Positions 13,420-27,860 of a DNA stretch of 64,000 nucleotides are shown in pieces. How positions within the stretch are numbered: position 1 is the stretch's first letter; every line of letters begins with the position of its first letter. The notes beneath the pieces are model-generated. The model worked only from the letters and a program-made list of their open reading frames with translations. It had not been told where the DNA came from and ran no database searches. The stretch is taken from contig OZ037769.1 of assembly GCA_964035545.1 (NCBI GenBank), forward strand, positions 4,149,429 through 4,213,428, written 5' to 3'. A program made the position numbers and the translations under genes. Source of the stretch: Bugula neritina. Lineage: Eukaryota > Bryozoa > Gymnolaemata > Cheilostomatida > Bugulidae.

Positions 13420-13929
13420 AATAAATTTCTAAAAGTACACCTGATCTTTCATAAAATGCAAAACCTTTCAACTAACTGTAAAAAAATTAACTTTTGATCA
13501 ATTCTTAAGGCTGGAGTTCCTATAATTTAGCTATTAATTAAAAAATGACACTTTTAAATTTAAAACAAAATTTCTATAAAAATTAATGCGTTTTGAGTTA
13601 CATGGGTGTAAAAAGCTAATATATATTGACTATTTAATCTTCCTGATTACTTCAAGACTAAGATTAGTTCATTGGCTAATCATGATTAATTGACTGAATA
13701 AATATTTAAAAAAACGAGAAAATTAGTAAAAGTTCAACTTGGAAATAAGATAAAATGGTGTAGGTTTTCATATTATTATAGAGCGAATATAGACTATTTG
13801 TGAAGCTAAGGTTAAGGTCACATTATTTAATTGGAAAAAAAGCTTAATATGCTTGCCTGCCTAGATGATGATAAAAATCTAGACTTATAGCCACAAAAGC
13901 AATTAATTCATGTTTCTAAAAGTTTAAGT

Positions 13930-15476
13930 TGTGTATCATAATAATTAATAGACGTTTTATATTATAAATTAGAGAGAACTGATAGCGAACTCACTTCCTT
14001 ATCTTTTTGTCAATTAAAGTACCACACAGCACAATTTTTTCTCTTCATTTGATTATAATTATAATAAGTTGCAAAATTAATCAAACTGATTATAATGAAA
14101 CATGTCAAGTTTTTCCACCTCCACTATTCTATATTAGTATGTAAAATTAGTTACTTCCTTTTGTGCATTCATTCTCAGATTGTCAATTAGTCTTCTGCAC
14201 TTGAATTATTATGTATGTGGTTATGAACAGTAAAGTGAAGCATATAGTATACTGGGTTTATATTTACGGAACAATATCACAATGTTGAATGCTTACTGCC
14301 AATTGAGGCAAAAGCTAAATGAGTTAAGAACTGTTGCGAATATAACGAGAGACTAATATAGTGCTTTTATTCTTTTATATTCTCAGGGGTAAGAATATCA
14401 TAAAGTCATGTACCTTGCAAGAAATTCTTAAAGCGAATATTCAGTTATTTAACATAAAATCCCTAAAACTTTACTGCTGTTAGGTTTACTGGGCACAATA
14501 GATATTGCCTACTCATTTTCTCCAGAATTTTCCAGGATTATAAATTATAAACTAAAACTTTTCAATTGCAGTTTAAATCGGGTGAATAATGTTATACAAT
14601 ATACATGCTAAGATAATGCGGATGAAAGATTTTGTGAAAAATCAAGAACTTCTTATATTTGCCATTTCTTTGACTGCTAAATGACTCATGAGAATAAAAT
14701 ACCGCATGCACAAGATTTCATTGTATTTCGAAATTTAATGTCACATCATCAAGGGTATTATAACTATAAGCTTTCATTCCAACTCAGTCCCCAATATAAT
14801 ACCATAAGTAGTGTATAAATAGAAGACATTGGTGTATATTATATACCTACCATAACAACATAAAGCCTACAATTGTAGAGTTTTAGCTTTATTTTCAAAG
14901 CATTTGCCCAAAAATCAATGGTATTTACATCATGCTTTTGGCACTTAAGTTGTCTTTAGTTCACTGTATTTGTGTTTTACTATAGCCTTGACTACCCGAG
15001 TTATTTCAACAGACAGTTTTAATTATATATATTCTTACAAGTTATTACAAAAATAACACTTAAATACTTAAAGCAAATCATAATTAATTTAAAGTATCCT
15101 TTCTAATTTTGGATTTGCATATAATTTTAATCAATTTTTTTTTTAGCAAATAAAGTGCAAACAATTTTAGAGAGCGCATTTCATTTTTAGTTAACTTTAC
15201 TATAACTTACTTTTACACTGAGCTCTAGCAGCTCATCATAACACAACGTGGCAGCATAAATGTGATGATATAAGGCATGCATGTTCAATACTGTGTTAAA
15301 ACAATATGGTGCATAAAAAGCAAATACAGAGAAAATACCGAGAAAATACATTCTAAATATATAGTCATGAATGCCAATCAATGCTTTCGAATATTATATG
15401 GCTCAGTTTTTTTTGGCTTATCAAATTAATGCACATGTAGTTTTCAAAATCAATGTTCTGAAAGTTAGCACTTTAA
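13930..15476. repeat. Array spacer copy S2 (full length)
   Basis: Near-identical over long stretches to 20020-21559. The distal half matches 27245-27860 and the proximal half matches 9300-10279. It contains a plus-strand TATAAATAG at 14814-14822. No coding exon is visible. Confidence 0.8.
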
Positions 15477-16348
15477 TTAGTAGCAGGTGGTAGGTAAAGT
15501 TGGTCTTACAGCTGGGCAAACCAGAGGTACAAATCTATTGATAACTAAATTCTGTAAGTTGCTGATTAGGTTGCATCGGTATCTCTTTCCATCTTCAAAA
15601 CACCTGTTTACTTCATCTCTCTTACTGCTGTTAAACACAATATATCACATACTTGTAAACTGTTTCTAACTTATTAATATTATCCTTGCAGCAAATATTA
15701 ACAATTATTGTGACATATAACAGCATTTAACATAAATTAATTACTCATGATTGCAATAATAATCACTTCAAGCTCTATACAATTTTAGAAACTATATAGT
15801 TTGATCATATTACAAAGCTTTAGTTGATACAAGTTATAATGAGCAGAGTGTAAAATTACCTCAATTAAAGTTAGTTATTCTAAATTTGTTAACAGTTAAT
15901 TTTCTTATCAGTTTTATTTTGCATCAGGAAAAGTTGGCAGATTGACAGCCTTAGTGAGAGCTAGTGTGATTAGGAGTTGTAATAACTTACCAGTTGACAG
16001 TTTTACCGTCACTCTCAAATAGAGTTTGTACGCATGGTAGCATTCTCCCGCAACCTGAAAGTCAGTAATAAGCTTATATAACAAATATTTGATACACCAT
16101 GAAGGGATTAAAGAACGTTCCAGTATAATATAGTTGAACTATTTAATGAAAATCACCAAGCTTTGTTACATAGATAATATAACATATGATTCTTTTGAGA
16201 AATGTAGTTCTAATAAAAAATTATAGGTAACATACTGTCAGCTGTAATTTTAAATAAATTTGAACATTTTGTTTTAATAAATTTTAAAAAAAAATGTTTC
16301 ATTTTTGTAATATTTAGTTGACCTATTGCAAATAAGTGTGTGTGTGGT

Positions 16349-16380
<32 letters not shown>

Positions 16381-16437
16381 CTGTGTGTGTGGTGTGTCTG
16401 TGTGTGTGTGTGTGTGTGGTGTGTGTGTGTGCGTGTG

Positions 16438-16489
<52 letters not shown>

Positions 16490-17193
16490 TGTGTGTGTGT
16501 GCACATAGCAAAGGCAATTGATGAAAATCTTATATAAATTGTTTAATATATATACTATAATATATAGATAATCATACCTTCTGCTGGAAAGTCAATGTAG
16601 AATCTTTCACAGTTTCTTTCAAACAGTAAAACAATTTGAATTCCCTGAGACACTCTCTTGACAGGGTCTTTTACAATACAGTTGGTTACTGTATCAGCTA
16701 TTAAGTCTCTAGCACTACATCAATAAAAAAATTTCCGGTTATATTATTGTTATATCTTTGCAATATTATATGTTAAATACTTCAATAATTTATCATACTT
16801 CATTAGCATTAGCATAATCAACTAAAAGTATAAAGCTTTCAACTATTTATGCAAGAATCTTTTAGTTCATTAACCACACTAGAACACTTTAGATTAGGCA
16901 TGCTGAGTGTTAACAGAAGTTGCTGAATTAAATTATTTATTTCACTTTCTTATACAAAAACGAAGTATATTTATGATAAACCTTTTAGAATATGATAACA
17001 GAGATGATTTCACTCACCTCAAACAGCTAGCATATGTCCTCTGATTAACCAGCTGCTTATACCTGCAGAAAGTTTTTGCAAACTCCTCTTCGCAAACTAA
17101 AATATAAATAACACTCAAAAATTTGAATGACAAGCTAAACTTTTCGTGTTTATTTTTTGAAAACAATCTTATTCATCTTTAATGCTGATCTGG

Positions 17194-17268
<75 letters not shown>

Positions 17269-18691
17269 ACATCTTTTTTATTTAAAAAAACTATATATAT
17301 ATATATATATATATAGTTTTTTTAAATAAAAAAGATGTAACAAAATTTCCACTTGGCATAACCATAACAGTAACAATTTAAAGAACTGACATTTCTGTTT
17401 TATCTTTACAAGTAATTTGCAGAGCTTACCTGGCTGATGTGAGTATGGTTGTGGGTTGCTATGGCTTGGAGTACAGTGGACCCCTGAAATAAAATAGTAG
17501 AGCTCAGTTTATCAATCATTCAACTATATATCAGATGTATAGAATACTCATTCAATGCATTCTCCTATTCATATAATAATCTCTTAAACTGTGACTGACA
17601 AATTTATTCTGTTAAATCAATTTAATATAATTATATTAAAACAAATAAATACATTTTCTCAAGTTCAGGGATTGTGCCTGAAATAGTTAAAATGATTCAA
17701 AATAAAAAAGTCATTTCAACTATCAATTGCCCCTTTATTGAAAATGAGTGCTTGTATTTCATAGCGTAATCTTTATTTAACCTAAGCTGCATGGATGGTT
17801 CTAAAGCCGATATCGGTTGTGAAGCAATGTACTACAGTATATATAAATATTCATACCCGTATTATTATTGAAGTTACTATTTAAAGACTTACCAATAAAA
17901 AGTGCAGTAGCCAGCACACAGATAGACATAATGTTTTTTCTGGACACTAAAATAGACAGAAAATGAAATTTCAAACCTTTAGTAAAGTCGAGCAAAAAAA
18001 CTAAGAGATGTGCATTGTTTGATGTGATAAGGCATTTAAAATAAATGCTTTTCGATCACTACATCTATAAACAAAATCAATAAACTTTATAGAAAATTTA
18101 TTATTATAATAAGTACTTTAGCCAAAACTGTATATAACTGTATAAAACTCTATATAAGCTTTGCTGATTTTCTGTATTAGCGCATAAAAGAAATATATAT
18201 ACTAAATATAGACATGTTTTGTAAAAATAAATTTGGCACTTTATAAAATTATTACAAAGTAAAGCATAACTAATTTTATATTCATATAATGTACAATTAA
18301 ATCAGCTACATAATATTAAATTATCTATCAATAAGCCTCTAAAAATATTGTAAAATAACAAATATATTGTCATTCAAATTATGACTGAATATGTTGAAAG
18401 ATAGTTTTGAAACCTAAGTAATACCTTTTACACTCAAGTATAATATCATTATAACATCATAAATACCTTTCTAAAACAAACAAAATTTGACTGTGTACGC
18501 TAAAAATAGACAAGCCAACTCCTATATTTCAATTATAGCAATTTTTCACAAGTTTGATCTCAAAACTTTCATTAGCACTCACATTTATTTTTGTCAATTT
18601 ATTGTTGAGATACATCTATAGTAAATGAAATATCATAGTTCTTCTGAAATTGAATTCTGAAAATAACTAGTAATAGGATCTACTTACACAT
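15477..18691 (-). CDS. Secreted 12-Cys family protein, gene 3
   Basis: Minus-strand exons: 18691-18688, 17946-17893, 17483-17430, 17096-17018, 16714-16578, 16054-15991, 15627-15477 (543 nt, 180 aa plus stop). The signal peptide starts MLSRKNIMSICVLATALFIG. The variable exon gives VHCTPSHSNPQPYSHQP. The body keeps the twelve cysteines, for example VCEEEFAKTFC and CSKRDEVNRC, and ends PTTCY. It is closest to gene 4, with shared VCEEEFAKTF and QRTYASCL segments, so these two look like the youngest duplicates. Introns hold a GT/GTGC microsatellite, a (TA)n tract and a 76-bp perfect palindrome. Function is unknown. Confidence 0.87.
16335..16502. repeat. (GT)n / (GTGC)n compound microsatellite
   Basis: GT runs, then about ten GTGC/CGTG units, then GT again, within gene 3 in the intron between its 137-nt and 64-nt exons. 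All long frames here are repeat artefacts. Confidence 0.95.
17195..17265. repeat. (TA)n microsatellite
   Basis: About 70 bp of pure TA, ending directly at the left arm of the 76-bp palindrome in gene 3. Confidence 0.95.
17266..17341. repeat. 76-bp perfect palindrome in an intron of gene 3
   Basis: Every base from 17266 pairs with its mirror from 17341. Each arm reads gttacatcttttttattt, then aaaaaaac and a TA core. There is no unpaired spacer. No matching arm is seen at the same place in genes 1, 2 or 4. Confidence 0.9.
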
Positions 18692-18768
18692 TTTGAAGAA
18701 TACAATGTTTTGGTACCAAGTATATAGCTAGTGTATAGTTAGTATAATAGTTGTTCAAAACTATCAAG

Positions 18769-18804
18769 TTTATATACAAAATCTACCAGCTTTTATTGAC
18801 CAAT
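18769..18804 (-). promoter_or_regulatory. CCAAT/TATA promoter of gene 3
   Basis: TATATAAA at complement(18769..18776), with CCAAT (plus strand) at 18800-18804. The TATA box lies about 80 bp upstream of the start codon, as in gene 2. Confidence 0.75.
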
Positions 18805-19798
18805 AATGAATTACTAAATATAATCAGATATCTCATAAGTAGCATATGCATTTGTAAGTATATGTGAAAGAAGTAACATGTTAATTGACTCTCAAAGCTG
18901 TAGTCTCTATTAAGTTTACTGGAAAAACGACACTTTTTAATGTAAAATAGACTTCCTAAAAAGTTAATGTATTTAGCTTTACGTGAGTGCAAAAGTTATT
19001 ATATTGATTGATTTATTTTAGAACAATTATTCTATAAACTGATCAATTGATTGATTAAAAGTTTGAGGATAAGAAAAACAACCTATACTTTTTATATAAT
19101 TGTTATATAGAATAGCATTAGTTAATTGCTTTTGTGACTGAATGTCTAAGTTGGTTTTGTTATCCAAGCCTCATTCTCAATTAGCTGAAGTGACCTTATT
19201 GCTGGCCACACAACCAATCTATCTTGACTGCAATAGTATGAAAATTTGCATCGCACTATACCAGCACCATTTTGTTCTTAGTATGAGCTTGAGGTTAACT
19301 AAAAAAACTTGTTAGAGAATGAAAAAGTCTATGCCAACACAACATCATGCTCAGGTTACCAAGTATATTAACTGTGCTGAGTATTTCTTCAAAGTTCAGA
19401 TTGGCACTAAAAGAAGAACAATGTAAAAAGATTCATCATTTTAATTTAAAAAGTGAGATTCCAGAAATTACTGTATTTATTTTTATTTGCATTTTGCTGT
19501 AATTAATAGCCATGGAGTTAAAACTTTAAAATGAAATATTATGCTCACAATTGACTATGATCTGTTTAGATTAGCATTTCAGGAAAGAATATTTCGAGTT
19601 CCAATTGAAGAAATTATTTTCTTTATTAAAGGTAAACACGCCAATTGAATCTATCAAATTAATTAAAAAGCAAAATGTAAGTGTTATGTTGTTGCTTCTA
19701 GTTATAAGCAGGGCTTGATTATCGATATCAATTCTGTATGCAAAAGTATTTCTGTTTCCTTTTTGGATTTGTATTGTGGTGCATTGAAATTCATTGCA

Positions 19799-19799
<1 letters not shown>

Positions 19800-19877
<78 letters not shown>
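19800..19877. repeat. (TA)n microsatellite
   Basis: About 78 bp of pure TA between the gene 3 promoter and array spacer S3. The remainder of 18805-20019 has no supported gene, but parts resemble 24620-25240, the equivalent upstream region of gene 4. Confidence 0.95.
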
Positions 19878-19880
<3 letters not shown>

Positions 19881-20019
19881 TACATGATAAAATGCGTTTA
19901 TTTATTTATATATCGTTGTATATTTGTATATAAGCATATTTATATTCATAACTTTTTATAGCTGCTGATCTCTTAGTTGTAGTAAAAGTGCTTTTTACCC
20001 TTTTCATACTTACAGTTTA

Positions 20020-21559
20020 AGTTGTGTATCATAATAATCAATGTGCATTTCAAATCACAAATTAGAAAGAAGTAATAGCGAATTCACTTCCTTGCCTCTT
20101 GTCAAAGTGCCACAGCACATTTTCTTCTTCTCCTTATTTGATTATAATAAAAAATATTAAGTTGCAAATTTAATCAAGCTGATTATAATGAAACATGTCA
20201 AGTTTTGCAACCTCCACTATTCTATATTAGTATGTAAAATTAGTTACTTCCTTTTGTGCATCTATTCTCAGATTGGCAATTAGTCTACCACTTGAATTAT
20301 AATGTATGTGGTTATGAACAGTAAAGTGAAGCATATAGTACTGAGTTTATATTTACGGAACAATATCACAATGTTGAATGCTTACTGCCAATTGAGACAA
20401 AAGCTGAATAAGTTAAGGACTGTTGCGAATATAATGAGAGAGTAACATAGTGCTTTTATTCTTTTATATTCTCAGGGGTAAAAATACCATGATGTCGTGT
20501 ACATTGCAAAAAGTTCTTAAAGCCGATATTTTATTATTTACCATAAAATTTCTAAAACTTTACTGCTGTGAGGTCTACTGGGCACAATAGATATTGCCGA
20601 CTCATTTTTTCTAGAATTTTCTAGAAGTATAAGTTATAAACTAAAACCTTCCAATTGCTGTATAAACCATGGTTTTATATGATACATGCTAAATTAAAAT
20701 CAATATCTTCCTATACTTGCCATTTTTCAGTTGCTATAGATGATTCATGAGAATTAGAATATGCACACGATTTCATTGCATTTCAAAATTTAATCTCACA
20801 TTATCAAGGGTATAGCTAGCTTCTATTCTAACTCTGTCCCCAATATGATACTATAAGTAGTATTATATAAATAGAAAACATTGGTGTATATTATATATAC
20901 CTATCATGATAAAATAAGGCCAAGAATTGCAGAGTTTAAGCTTTATTTTCAAAGCACTTCGCCCAAAAATCGAATGGTGTTTACATCATACTCTTAGCAC
21001 TTAAGTTATAGTAATATTATACAGCTCACTCTATTTGTTTTTAATTGTCGCCTTAAACATATGCGAGTTATTTTAATACACAATTTTAATTACACTCTTA
21101 CAAATTATTCCAAAAGTAATATTTAAATAATTAAAACGAATCATAATTAATTTAAATCATTCTTTCTAATTTTTGATTTGCTTCTAATTATAAGCAATTT
21201 TTTTTAGCAAATGAAGTGCAAACATGGATTTTAAACATTGCAGTGTTTTATTTTCATTTACATTCATTGTTACATAACTTTGCTATTCACTTTTACACTG
21301 AGGTCTAGCAGCTCATCTTAGCACAACATAGGAGCATAAATTCGATAGCTACTCAATACTGAGTTAAAACAATATAATGCATGTGTTTGTATGTTTGTAT
21401 GAGTAGCAAAGCATAAAAAACAAATATAGAGAAAATACATTCTAAATATAATCATGGATGCTAGTAAATGTTTTAGAACATTATATGCTCCAGTATATTT
21501 TGGCTTATTAAAATAAAGCATGAATTGTTTTCAAAATCAATGCTCTGAAAGTCAGCACT
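20020..21559. repeat. Array spacer copy S3 (full length)
   Basis: Homologous to 13930-15476 along its whole length, with small indels. It contains a plus-strand TATAAATAG at 20866-20874. No coding exon was found. Confidence 0.8.
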
Positions 21560-24496
<2,937 letters not shown>

Positions 24497-24572
24497 TTTG
24501 AAGAGCGCTATGTTTGGTACCAAATGTAGCTGATGTATTCTTAGTATATAATAGTTGCTCAAAACTATCAAG

Positions 24573-24611
24573 TTTATATACCAAATCTACGACTGTTATA
24601 TATTGACCAAT
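24573..24611 (-). promoter_or_regulatory. CCAAT/TATA promoter of gene 4
   Basis: TATATAAA at complement(24573..24580), with CCAAT (plus strand) at 24607-24611. Spacing is a few bases wider than in gene 3. Confidence 0.72.
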
Positions 24612-25241
24612 AATAAATTGTCAAATCATCAATATCAATTATAAATTCGCATTCATTGCATTTAAATGTGAACAAAATTAACAAATTGGTTGACTCTCAA
24701 AGCTGTAGCCTCTATTAAGCTTATTAGAAAAAAAGGATATTTTTTAATTTAAAACATACTTCCTAAAAAGTTAATGTATTTAGCTCTACGTGAGTGCAAA
24801 AAGTATTATACTGACGAATTTCTTCCAGGACAATTATTCCATAAATTAATCAATTGATTGATTAAAAATTTGAGGATAAGAAAAACAAGCTATAGAATTT
24901 TTATATAATTGTAATATAGAATAGCATAAGTTAATTGCTTGTGTGGCTAAGTGCTTAGATTGTTATTATTATCCAGGTAGGTATAAATATTTTCCTCAAT
25001 TAGCTAAAGTGACCTTATTTTGGGTCCCACAGCCCTTCTACATAAACTATATGCAATAATATAAACATCTGCATCTCACTACCAGCACTAGTTTATTCTT
25101 AGTTTGAGCTGCAGTTTAAATGAAAAATCTTGCTAGAGAATGAAAAATCTACTAAGTATGTTAAATGTGCTGAGTATTTTTTTCGAATTTCGGATTGACA
25201 CAAAAGGGAGAGCAATAAATAAGGATTCATCTTTTAATTTG

Positions 25242-25242
<1 letters not shown>

Positions 25243-25331
<89 letters not shown>

Positions 25332-25420
25332 ATGTATATATAGATATGTATGTATATATATATGTATATATATATGTATATATGTATGTATATATGTATA
25401 TATATATGTATATATATATA
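25243..25420. repeat. (TA)n and GTATA-type microsatellite
   Basis: About 180 bp of TA, then TATG/TATA units, ending directly at the 5' end of the LINE fragment. Confidence 0.95.
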
Positions 25421-25421
25421 A

Positions 25422-26780
25422 TGCTCTCAATTGCTCTCAATTCCCGGTAAAGTTTTTGCCCGTGTCCTTCTAAATAGACTGACATCATATGCAGAAAACT
25501 TCCTACCCGAAACTCAGTGTGGATTCCGTAGTGGAAGAGGAACAGCAGACATGATATTTGCACTGAAGCAGATACAGGAAAAATGCATCGAGCAAAATAT
25601 GCCCCTGTACATGGTCTTCATTGACTTCACCAAAGCGTTCGATACTGTTGATTGGGCGACCCTGTGGAAGATCTTACAGAAACTCGGTTTTCCCAGTCAC
25701 TTCACCAATCTTATCAGCGCTCTCCATACTGGCATGAAGGCCTCAGTGAAGCTGAAGGAGGAGTTATCTGAGTCGTTCCAGGTCAACAATGGTGTGAAAC
25801 AAGGATGTGTGTTGGCTCCAACGCTATTCTCTATTTTCTTATCGGCTGTTCTACAGCACGCATTTGAAAACTGTGATAAAGGCGTCTGGATTCAAAGTAG
25901 ACCTGGAGCTGATCTGTTCAATGTGAACCAATACAAGTCAACAACAAGAACACAGAAAGTATTGGTTAGAGAACTCATGTTTGCTGACGACACTGCCTTC
26001 GTTGCACACAGCCATGGCGATGCACAGGAATTAGTCGACAGATTCGCCAGAGCTTCCAAAGCTTTTGGTCTGAAGATCAATATCAAGAAAACGGAAACGC
26101 TCTACCAACCGGCACCTGGAGCCCATGACAGTGGTGACAGTATTTGCATAGATAATGAAGACCTTGCCAACGTCAATAAGTTCAAATATCTTGGGTCTAC
26201 AGTGATGTGCAACAACAAGATGGATGAAGAGATTCATACAAGGATGTCCAATGCTTCAATCTCATTCGGCAGACTAAAGACCAAAGTGTGGTACAATAAG
26301 GATCTGTCATTCAAGACCAAGTGTACAGTGTACAGAGCCATTGTCCTGTCCTCTCTGCTCTATGGAGCGGAGGCCTGGCCTGTATACAGGATAGCCGCTC
26401 ACAAATTCAACACCTATATGATGAGACATCTACGCCAGATCTTGAACGTGAAGTGGTGGGATTTCATCTCGAATGAGGAGACTCTAGCACAGGCAAATCT
26501 ACCCAGCATGTATGAACTACTCATTCAAAAAAACCTGAAATGGGCTGGTCATGTGCATCGAATGGATAACTCTAGATTACCTAAACAAATTCTCTATTCA
26601 CAACTGAAAGAAGGCACCCGTGGTGTTGGCAGGCCGCGACTGAGATTCAAAGATACCGTTAAACGCAATCTAAAAGACATGAAGATCCCTATTGGTAGCT
26701 GGCAATCTCTCAGCAAAGACAGATGTAAATGGAGGACCATGATTCACCGGAAGTCATCTTCGGACACGAAGGACAGCTAA
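25422..26780 (+). mobile_element. 5'-truncated non-LTR retrotransposon (LINE) with open reverse-transcriptase frame
   Basis: An uninterrupted frame of about 450 codons follows an in-frame TAA at 25419-25421. Reverse-transcriptase motifs appear in order: [16 protein letters not shown] and [10 protein letters not shown] (fingers), [13 protein letters not shown] (motif A), GVKQGCVLAPTLF (motif B), MFADDTAFV (catalytic FADD, motif C), LKINIKKTE (D) and FKYLGSTV (E). The C-terminal part has KWAGHVHRMD and GRPRLRFKD, as in RTE-like/related LINEs. The endonuclease domain is absent, so it is a 5'-truncated copy. There is no ATG at the front and the frame simply begins at the break. GC content is far above its surroundings. 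The lack of stop codons suggests a recent insertion. Clade assignment is tentative. Confidence 0.88.
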
Positions 26781-26989
26781 TGATGATATATAAAATGCTA
26801 ATTTCAAAACAAAATCACTCAACCGTACACACAACGACCTGATGATTGTAGCTTGCACTACGTGAAACAATATTGTAAAAATGAATATATAAGTTTATTT
26901 TATATCCAAAATTGTATCAGTACCAAATATAAATACTCTATTTTTTGAAATATTGAGTTCTTTTAATTCATTTTTTTAAATATAGAAAC
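26781..26989 (+). mobile_element. Probable LINE 3' untranslated tail
   Basis: AT-rich DNA after the LINE stop codon, up to the next microsatellite. It contains a CTGATGA...GTGAAAC motif at 26838-26868. The exact 3' end is not resolved. Confidence 0.4.
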
Positions 26990-27021
26990 TATATATATGT
27001 ATATATATATGTATATATGTA

Positions 27022-27088
<67 letters not shown>
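26990..27088. repeat. (TA)n / GTATA microsatellite
   Basis: TATG/TATA units, then about 60 bp of TA. It directly abuts the hammerhead-like motif on its right. Confidence 0.95.
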
Positions 27089-27091
<3 letters not shown>

Positions 27092-27095
27092 CCAA

Positions 27096-27142
27096 TCTGT
27101 GGACAGCAGCTGTTTCAGGATTTGTCTCCTCATCAGCACAGA
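27096..27142 (-). ncRNA. Hammerhead ribozyme-like motif, copy A
   Basis: Reading the minus strand from 27142: stem I strand TCTGTG, core CTGATGA (27136-27130), stem II GGAGACAAATCC plus a T, and core GAAA (27116-27113). Stem III is ACAG/CTGT with a 3-nt loop, the cleavage triplet is GTC (cut after 27102), and CACAGA closes stem I with six perfect pairs. All invariant core positions are present; only stem II is weakened (a bulged T or G.U). This is a type I layout with a very short stem III, as described for hammerheads of animal retrozymes and Penelope-like elements. No RNA evidence is available here. Confidence 0.7.
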
Positions 27143-27244
27143 GTAGAGTATCCTCTAACTTGAGTTGTTCTTATCTCTGATAATTAGTACTGCAATTTTT
27201 TTATTCTTTCACATGTTTTAACTTAAAACATTGTTTCTCAAGTT

Positions 27245-27860
27245 AATTATATGCATTTCATTACATAAATTAGAGAGAAGTAATAGCCGATTTACTTCCT
27301 TACCTGTTGTCAAAGCACCGCACCACAATTTTCTCTGCATTATCTTTATTTGATTATAATATTAATAAGTTGCTAGTTTAATCAAACTGATTAAAATGAA
27401 ACTTGTCAAGTTTTTCCACCTCCACTATTTAATATTAGTATGCACAATTAGCTACTTCCTTTGAGCATTCATTTTCAGATTGTCACTTATTCTAGTAATT
27501 CTGCTTTTAAAATATAATCTATATTGCTATGAATGATATATTAAAGCACATTACTGACTCTTTAAATAATTCACAGAATAATATCACACTATTAGATGCT
27601 CACTGTTTAAGAAAGAAGCAAAGGCTGAAAGATCCAAGTTGTTGAACATAAACTTAGAAGTTAATATTGTGCTCAAAAATTTATTCATTTATATATTATC
27701 TGGAGTAAAAAGACTATTAAGTCATGCAGATCTGTCAAGAAGCTCTTAAAGCCAGTACCAATATTATAATTTTACATAAACTTCCTAAAACTTTACTGCA
27801 GTGAGATTTACTTGAGTACATGCACATGCAAATTACTTTAAAATCATTTTTTCAGGGTTT
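27245..27860. repeat. Array spacer copy S4 (distal half only)
   Basis: Homologous to 13930-14560 and 20022-20590, including the aaactttactgc block near 27790. The gene-proximal half is missing, so the tandem array ends near 27860. Confidence 0.65.

Noticed and set aside
16210-16537. Thr-His and Val-Cys repeat frames
   Set aside because: Products of the GT/GTGC microsatellite inside an intron of gene 3.
25431-25433. TTG as the start codon of the LINE protein
   Set aside because: The frame simply begins at the truncation point. The real start lies in the lost 5' part.
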